A stretch of 64,000 nt of DNA from Schistocephalus solidus (taxonomy: Eukaryota > Platyhelminthes > Cestoda > Diphyllobothriidea > Diphyllobothriidae): the NCBI GenBank assembly GCA_017591395.1, contig WEDG01011723.1, positions 1-64,000 of the forward strand, read 5' to 3'. The first letter of the stretch is position 1. The number at the start of each line of letters is the position of its first letter. Position numbers and translations under genes: made by a program. The notes under the pieces are model-generated. The model searched no databases, was not told where the DNA came from, and saw only the letters and a program-made list of their open reading frames with translations. Of the stretch, positions 57,246 through 64,000 are shown piece by piece.

Positions 57246-57449
57246 CTAGCAGTCGTTGCTAGGGGGTGGGCACTCGTTAGTAAATCGTGCACGTAATCCT
57301 TCGTAAAGAGCATCTAGGTCAACGTGGCGGTTAATGCTAGCTGTGCTAGAGTGCCAAGCTTCGAGGAATTCTCGAGCTTGTTTGGTGTTGGCCATGGCGA
57401 TCACGTCGGTACCGTCCCAATTAAAGCGCACTCCCTTGAATGCGACCAT
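57246..57449 (-). pseudogene. Penelope-like element E: C-terminal end of the endonuclease
   Basis: The minus frame reads VRFNWDGTDVIAMANTKQAR, EFLEAWHSSTASINRHVDLD, ALYEGLRAR and then a stop. This is the conserved end of PLE proteins (F-W-G-T-V, AREFLEAWxS, SINRHVDLD). Everything upstream is lost at a (TA)n/SINE junction (57,454). It belongs to the same lineage as copy B (HRFNPDETEVVVI). Confidence 0.85.
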
Positions 57450-57475
57450 CGCTTATATATATATATATGCAGAAT

Positions 57476-57780
57476 AACATGACCGAAACCGGTAAGACAA
57501 CGAGCTCGTGGCGCAGTGGGTAGAGCGTTGGACTTCTGCCCAGCAAGGTCGCGAGTTCGAGGCTCGGGCGCCCGCAGCGCCTGGGGTTGGGTATGGCTGG
57601 CTGATGACGGCTAATAAGCCAGAAATGGCCATTCCAGTCTCCCTTGTTATTGTCGGTCATGTTATTCTGCCTATAAACTAAGCTACCTTACGGCTTCTTG
57701 AGGGGCTTGAGAGTTAGCCCCAAGGCGCAACTGGACGTGTGAATCCTGTAACCGATCGGTGAGCGTCATACTACCTGTTG
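57476..57780 (+). repeat. SINE-like tRNA-headed repeat, full-length plus copy
   Basis: A complete unit: CCGGTAAGACAACGAGCTCG, GTGGCGCAGTGGGTAGAGCG (A-box), GCGAGTTCGAGGCTCGGGCG (B-box region), GGTTGGGTATGGCTGGCTGA, GCCAGAAATGGCCATTCCAG. The tail follows with GCTACCTTACGGCTTCTTGA, CAAGGCGCAACTGGACGTGT and CCGATCGGTGAGCGTC. It is about 300 bp, matching the 308-bp dimer period. A (TA)n run at 57,454-57,468 adjoins its 5' side. Confidence 0.9.
57595..57639 (+). ncRNA. Hammerhead-like fold in full-length SINE-like unit
   Basis: GGCTGG (57,595-57,600) pairs with CCAGTC (57,634-57,639), one wobble. Core CTGATGA is at 57,601-57,607, stem II GGCT/AGCC with AATA loop, GAAA at 57,622-57,625, then TGGCCATT. 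The C-A mismatch at the core-proximal stem II pair could reduce activity. The predicted cut is after 57,633. Confidence 0.6.
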
Positions 57781-57784
57781 CACC

Positions 57785-59540
57785 TTTAGCAACATACATG
57801 TGCATTATATGTAGCATATGTCTTATGACACAACGTTCGTTTATCGCCAGTGGCTAGCTGGCGGGCGGGCGGACAGAATGGGATCGAGTGCGATCCTAAC
57901 CACATCAGTCAGTGTTAACGACCAATGTCAATTAACCAAACTCGTGTTATACTACACACTCGAAGATCATTAGCAGTGAACCCAGTGAACTCAAATTACT
58001 CCTATTCCGATAGTGAATGACGAAAATGGGAGACCAAACAACTACCCCCAATCATGTTCAAACGGATTTTAAGCTTATCTATTCGTTCTCGTCTGCACTA
58101 AGGTAGAGTGATCAGATTTGGGGAAGCAGTACTGCACTTAATGCGGCGGACGATTATGACGCTCAGATCTCTTGCGAATCCGCTCCATCGAGATATCAGA
58201 TAATCATTCTTGGGTGATGATAGCCTAAAAACGTCCATTTTCGTTCACCTTATATTGCCCAGAGCTCAAAAACGCCAGAAAGAATTAATTGCATTATGAA
58301 GGCACGCGAGAAACTCACTAATCAGGGGGGGTGGGGGTATCGCAAATGATCTATAAGCGACTTTGGACGGTGTGCAAAAACCCTTAGAGCAGATGACTCC
58401 TTGCAGCTCTTCCATCTGACAGTCGTTAAATTATGAGGCGTACGTTGGCCTCACGAGAGTACTTTGGTTTGTTTAGCCGCACCGATAGATGAATCGACTG
58501 AGGTAGCGAGCATGTTCACCTGACATGCGCACGCACGCACACATACATAGACTATATTCTGCAGGTCAGAGCAACTTAACTAGCAGAGCAATACGGTCAG
58601 CGTAGTTGAGGCCGATCAGTGACGCGAAAAATATTCACCCTCGATGACCTCACAACAGCACCTGGCGTGGATGATGCCCAAGTTCACTTAGATACCTCAG
58701 GAGACCATGAAACTGCTGTTTTGAGCCCAGACGTGGTAAAAAAAATACCGAACAGTCCGAGGACTGTTCGGTAGGCAGAGCGGGAGCGAAATGTGGATGT
58801 TCACCATGGCAAAAAACGCCCTACATCAAAATAATAAAAAACCGACAATATGGGGGCGAAAAGGTTGGGTCCGTTTGGGAAGAAAACGGTATCGGTGTCT
58901 CAATGACTGGCACCTACTGTTCCTCCGCGTTTCACGGCAACGTGAGTTGCAGCACTAAATACTTGACTGACAATAAATTGAGAAGAGATTATGTACTAAC
59001 AGCGAACCGTTATACGTCGGCTAACCAGACCTGCATACGGACGCAACGCATAGAGGGCTTGGGAAGGAAAGCAACAGAAAGTGTTGACATAAAGGGATGG
59101 GAACTGCATTGTGTTTGAACATCCTGAGGCCACTTAGTCAACGGCAAAAATCCCCGGGGCAGGCGAATTAGCCTGGTTTTAAAAAGTCAAGGAAGCGTTT
59201 ATGCCTTGGTTGAGAAAGTTACAAAGGTCTAGAAATCCTGACCAACTCCGAATCGTCCCCTCTAATCCACCGGTTAGACGTGGTGATACTCACGCTCATG
59301 TGTACTTTTAAATTCTCGACACAGATGTGATCATAACTGTTATAGCCGACCTAGGTGGCGTCTTAGATTGTACCCCTCCGAGTATGACGATGTGCGACAG
59401 TGGGCCTGATGATTTCGACCCATTACCTCCTCTTGCGATGGGGATTAAAAATAATGAAGGTGCAAGAATCATCTCCATTCCTAAACAAATTTAGATCTCA
59501 AGTTGACCTCCTCTTCGAGGCATCCATGTGGGCAGCGGCA
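57785..59540. other. srGAP 5' intron or flank, nothing recognised
   Basis: Unclassified sequence. An ACGCACGCACACATACA run lies at about 58,532-58,548. An inverted repeat CGAACAGTCC/GGACTGTTCG forms a perfect 10-bp hairpin with a short loop at about 58,750-58,773. Confidence 0.45.
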
Positions 59541-59549
59541 TTGAAGCAA

Positions 59550-59780
59550 CAACAGCAAAGGCAAACTCACGGAGCAGGTGACGAAGTCCGAACTGAAACC
59601 ACTTCAGTTGTCCTTCTTGGATAGCCTGAGATAGCGTCACGATTATGCCACGGGAAGGTTGACCGTTTCATTGGAGATGAGTTTCATTTAGTCGAACGTT
59701 GCTTTTTTAATGCAGTTGTGGCCAAACACCTCCACGTTTGCTCGTCTTACAGTTTACAGCCCCATACTCACGACTGTATA
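59550..59780 (-). pseudogene. 3' remnant of an RTE-type element
   Basis: The plus strand CTGAAACCACTTCAGTTGTC and the following bases resemble 26,600-26,760, where the minus strand encodes RTE WFGHVLHRPPHE and the upstream segment. Only weak nucleotide colinearity remains; no open frame is kept. Next to it, CCTACCTACCTACCTAACC (59,806-59,826) is a short tetranucleotide repeat. Confidence 0.45.
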
Positions 59781-60239
59781 GGTGGACTGTTGTAAGGTGC
59801 TACCTAACCTACCTACCTACCTAACCTCCAACACCCTTCTATTTATTGCACCGTATTTCGAGCACATTGCATGCTAGCAACATGTTGACCTTCTACTAGG
59901 TAGCATGGGGCATTAAGTTGCGAATAACGAAAGGTGGCATGAACTGTAAAGACAGCCAGTACAGCTACAACTTGAAGAAATGAAGAAACAAGTCAATGAA
60001 ACCCTTAGTCCCAGGCGATCGATAGGCATATCCCACAAGGATTACGAACCAGGTACAGAACGCTCATAGGATCCTCCCCCTACCTCCCTCCCAGCACGCA
60101 CGGGAGGAAGAACCACCCGTAATACATGTGGTTTTCTGATAAATATCAGAAAATTAAGGGTTAGAGTTAGTGTTAGGTTCAGAACACGGATTTTCGCCGC
60201 GTGGAAGTTAGCGCACAACCACCTGTATTCACGTGTTCT

Positions 60240-61040
60240 GCCACCGCCGGTAAGAACCTCGATGCCAGCGCCGCCAAAGGAAGACTAAAGCAGGCGGGTG
60301 CAGAAAGCGTCGCTATTGATTTGCCAGTCGTAGCTACCTTAATCGGCGCAGGGATGCCCTCGCTCAGGACATTCTGACGTCTGCCCAGCGGCAGTAAGAA
60401 GCGCGCCTCTGTCGACTGGCTCTAACTGCTTCTCCCCGCACAAGGCAATGTGCTCCACTCTCTACTGACAGCTAACATCTTTTCGCGCGCAGGTGGCTGC
60501 CACGGCGTGAGAATGCACCTACGCGTACCATCACGCCCCCCTTCCCCAGGTTTTTGTCAGAGTGCGATCCGAATAACGCCTGCCGCGCCCTGCTCTTGCT
60601 ACCGTGTCGGTCCAGCGCATCTACTTTGCGGCCCGTTTAGGAAGCCACGTACTTGCACACGACAGTTCGACCGTCGTTGTCCGACGATGTCCACCCTATG
60701 CTCCACACCATGGTGGTGCAGGGACGGTGACTTTTGCGTGGATTCGTTTTAAGTGAAAGAAGCGTTGCGATGCAGCTACCGCACTCTCTCCTCCCATACC
60801 TGAGTACGGTGTCATGACCGAGTCAAGAAGACCGGAAGCGGGAGAGGGCGCAGGGGGCTGGCGCGGCTGGGGACCCTAGGCCCTAGCCATCCCCTAGGCG
60901 TGCCACCACACCTCCCATGTTCGGCATTTGTTAGCGGAGCGCAACCCGAATAACGCCTGCCATGCCCTGATGCGGCCCCCGCGTTGGTTCAACGCATCTA
61001 CCACGTGGCCCTTTTAGGGGGCACTACTTGCACACAACCA
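60240..61040 (+). repeat. Repeat family B copy 3 inside a local duplication
   Basis: The segment 60,675-60,920 matches family B (GATGTCCACCCTATGCTCCA, GGTGGTGCAGGGACGGTGAC, GAGTCAAGAAGACCGG, GGAGAGGGCGCAGG). It is flanked by a direct duplication: 60,555-60,665 and 60,925-61,040 both read CCGAATAACGCCTGCC, GCATCTAC, GGCCCxTTTAGG, ACTTGCACACxACx. Family B may therefore have inserted into, or be part of, a larger repeated unit. Confidence 0.6.
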
Positions 61041-64000
61041 AGTTCCCACGGGCTGGTAGCTGGAAAAATCACCCTACCGGAGCAATAATGTGCCAACATA
61101 TTGCTGACAGAAGCGAACAAGCGAGTTCTAAGAAGAAGCTTAGAAACAGAAGAAGAGGCGATCAATGGAACATGGTGTTTATTGGCCTAATGTTTCTCAC
61201 AAGGGCTGACAACCGCGTGAGCCAGGAACTGTTTGAGTCATGGCTCTCTGGCCGGCAGTCGATTAATAAGCGCAATGACCTTACAGCTTCATATTCTGTG
61301 TTGCAATTTTGCCTGGGAAACATTTTTAAGCCACGCGGGGAGGATGCGGCTGACCAGTAGTCCCGGTGACGGCGAGCGCGTCACGCCAGGAATCGACAAC
61401 GTTGATGAAATTACGACCATTTATGACTCGAGTACAGGCCACAAAACAATAATCGCATCAACTACGATCCCCAGCTCTGAACACAATGGCTGTGCCAGCA
61501 ACAATAGTCTTGTGGTGGCCTGGCAACAACGCCCTATAAATTCGGCGCAACTTGTCTGCATCTGTCTCTGGTTCGAGAGAGAATCCGAAACCTCAGGCTA
61601 ATAAACACCATGTTTCCGTGATCGCCTCTTCTTTCTCTAAACAGTCGAACGCCAGTCATCGACAGGGGACCAAAAAGATGCATTCCAAAGACTACAAGCA
61701 TGAGTTGGATACCATGGCAAAAAGCCTACTCAACGGAGGCCAGTGAGCAGCTTGAAAGTGGAAGGACCTAGACGTTTCAGAAGCCCTCTAGTGGTTCACC
61801 GTGGCAGGACTGGATACTTAGACCAACCACTTATTCGATCCAAGAAGTGGTGGCCGGATGCAAACCGATAAACTACACTGCACGTGGTGAACGCTCTGTG
61901 ACCGCAGGAAGGAATCGCCAGTGCTCATTTTTCGCAACCACAAGCCCCCGAAAGTTACCAATAGCCTCGCACTTGGCCGCGACTGGGGAGGCAGTGCGAA
62001 ACTATGGCTGCTATCGCGGTAAGAGGAGGGCTACATAAAGGGCATAGTAAATCGCCCCATTTGGTCTTCCAGAGCGCGGCATAGACCGAAGTACTCCGCG
62101 CGTGAAAGTACAGCTGTGCCCTCACAGTCGCTTGCAACATGCAAATGCGCACCGGTTACCATAGCTACATGCCCAAGACCCTAGAAAGGCACAGACGCGC
62201 GGGCGCAGGCGTGACTAATCCGAGTCCTGGTTGGATTTTGTCACAGCCATCCATGACGCAGACAGGAACGATAAAGCGTGCGAGGGAGAGAGAGAGAGAG
62301 AGGATGACAGACACGCGCCCGCGACAAGTCAGAACTAGCAATGTTGGTGAACTGGCAATGCTAATTCTCCGCTCCATTGATCACGAAAATGAATCCGGAG
62401 GACCGCTAGATCACCGTAACGCCAGAAAAACAAAACCAGCACAAAAGTTCTACCGCAGAAGGCACAGACTGACTGGGCAGGGGTAAGCAGAACATCGGAT
62501 TGAACATTATTCTCGTTTGAAGCCCCCCCCCCGCCCTCCTCCATCCCCGTTTAAATAAGAGGCTTTGGAGCAAAATACTGCCTTTGAGTCAACCATAAAC
62601 GAAGGGCAAGCTATCAAGGCATAAAGTAAGAATCTTAATCTTGACATGTGCTAAAGATGCAGGATATGCTAGTAACTGTTTACGCGAACACATGAGTTAC
62701 CCCCTTCGTGCAAGTGGAACAGAAGAGCTCAACAACCCCACGACTGGCTCCTGTGAAGTGGCGCGACCTGATCATGTGTGGTGGTCATTTTTGAGTTGTT
62801 TGTCGGCCCCTGCACCCATGCCCGTCTCCAGGGGAGCCCTGAATTTGTACCGTGACCGGAACACAGTGGATGCGGGAATAGTGTCAGGTAGACGCAATAA
62901 AAGTCTGCATTACGAACCAGTCACCGTTGCGTATGGCTCGAGACGTAGTCCTAATCCTCGTTAGATCTTCCTGTCCAAACACCACATACTTCTCGGGGTA
63001 TGGCTTCATCTTTGGATGGGTTCGAGTCGGAATCCGAAACCTCGGGCAAATAAAGTTATTGGCCCAGTGATCGCGTCTACTTCTTTTTCAATTAATTCCT
63101 GGGATTCGCATTTTTGCTCGTATCAACAAATGATAATGTCTGCATAGTTACTCCATTTAACTTCCTATCCAGTTTTTATTACATGTGTTTTTATCTCAAT
63201 GACGGTATGAACGGCAATAAAGACAGACCGAATTAGATCGACGCTTTAAGGACTATTCGGATCAAAACCAAGCTTGCCCTGTAATTGCACTTTGAGGGCA
63301 CGGAAAAATGGCGGCTTTCAGTGAATTTAAAATGGGAAAGGTGATAAACATATTCAGCTCCTACCAACAATCTTCGATATTTTCCCGTATTTCTACGATA
63401 TCCCAAAATAGAACATTCGGAGTTGCGTTGTAAGGTTATATTAATTAAATAAACGTTAAGCAGACTTGGTTTAAATCCCCGTTATATTCTTTATTTTCCT
63501 AATAACAAAGAGACTCGGAGTTAAAACCGAACGTTTCTATGCTGTGAGTCAGAGTGTTCCCTTGTGGTCGCGTGTTCTAGCCTCCGATGTCACCCTCAGG
63601 TGTACTGCCCGTGACTGTGTGCGTGCAAACATAAGTAGCTGCAGACGTCAATACGTGTAGGCTTCTAGGCGAAGGCAAATGCATGAGATACATGTAATGG
63701 CCCCACGCCTCTATTTCAACTCACACTCAGAGCCACGGCTTTCTTGTGTGTACCAGGCTCTAACCCTTTGTGCGAAAGCCAGGCGTGTGTGGCACGCTTA
63801 GATGGCAGGTTCAGCCTTGTCAGCCACTGCAACGGTCGAGCCGTCAGTGTACAACCAAATTAGCGGGGCAGGAAGATGGCAAGGCAGCAGGAGCCTCAGG
63901 AGACAGGACCTGTTTCTTCAGCTTGCCACCAGCTCTTCGGCACGTCAAGAAGCGAGGGAGCCTGGGGAAGGACCTTCGGCGAAAGGGACCTGTGGAATTA
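61040..64000. other. Unclassified repeat-like region at the window end
   Basis: Two places share a block: 61,563-61,625 (GGTTCGAGAGAGAATCCGAA, ACCTCAGGCTAATAAA, GTGATCGCCTCTTCTT) and 63,018-63,085 (GGTTCGAGTCGGAATCCGAA, ACCTCGGGCAAATAAA, GTGATCGCGTCTACTT). This looks like the 3' end of a repeat with AATAAA. A (GA)n run lies at 62,287-62,301 and a C-run at 62,523-62,531. No protein domain is recognised in any frame. The last 250 bases are GC-rich and reach the window edge. Confidence 0.4.

Overview
This is eukaryotic nuclear DNA with low gene density, long introns and many decayed mobile elements. I infer a flatworm, most likely a large-genome diphyllobothriidean tapeworm (Spirometra/Dibothriocephalus type). 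The reasons are the mixture of tRNA-derived SINE-like repeats, Penelope-like elements (PLEs), RTE-type and jockey/CR1-type retrotransposon fragments and C2H2-finger repeat ORFs, around a typical metazoan signalling gene. The genus is inference; no database search was possible.

One host gene is clearly supported. A SLIT-ROBO Rho GTPase-activating protein (srGAP) gene runs on the minus strand from about 55.8 kb down to 19.79 kb. Fourteen coding exons can be placed, with 13 introns that join in phase; one junction, near 23.33-23.41 kb, is tentative. The exons encode in order most of an F-BAR domain, a RhoGAP domain with its arginine finger, an SH3 domain and a Ser/Pro-rich tail ending in the srGAP-family helical C-terminal segment. 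About 1,500 codons lie in the window. The first roughly 90-100 residues of the F-BAR domain and the promoter are not visible and probably lie beyond 56 kb or outside the window. Two long low-complexity expansions, inside and just after the F-BAR region, make the protein much longer than vertebrate srGAPs.

Layout: 1-19 kb is intergenic and holds PLE remnants (1.2-2.0, 12.7-14.1 kb), two inverted copies of one non-LTR reverse transcriptase pseudogene (9.0-10.2 and 16.5-18.1 kb), a jockey/CR1-like RT end (14.7-15.3 kb), two C2H2-finger fragments (16.1, 18.1-18.7 kb) and a possible lone exon at 4.7-5.0 kb. From 19.3 to 55.8 kb is the srGAP gene, whose introns carry further PLE, RTE and SINE copies and a 450-bp TAC microsatellite. 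From 55.8 to 64 kb is the 5' intron or flank, with one more PLE end, a SINE-like unit and unclassified repeats.

The most interesting signal is small catalytic-RNA architecture inside the repeats. The abundant tRNA-headed repeat (about 308 bp per unit) carries in nearly every copy a hammerhead-ribozyme-like core: CTGAYGA, a short hairpin, GAAA, then a palindromic stem III, enclosed by a paired stem I. Core variation is largely at the one unconstrained position, and stem I differences keep pairing. Units occur head to tail. Hammerhead-like remnants also lie downstream of the GIY-YIG endonuclease of PLE copies, as known for PLEs. The pattern resembles the schistosome Sm-alpha ribozyme SINE, in a different sequence family.
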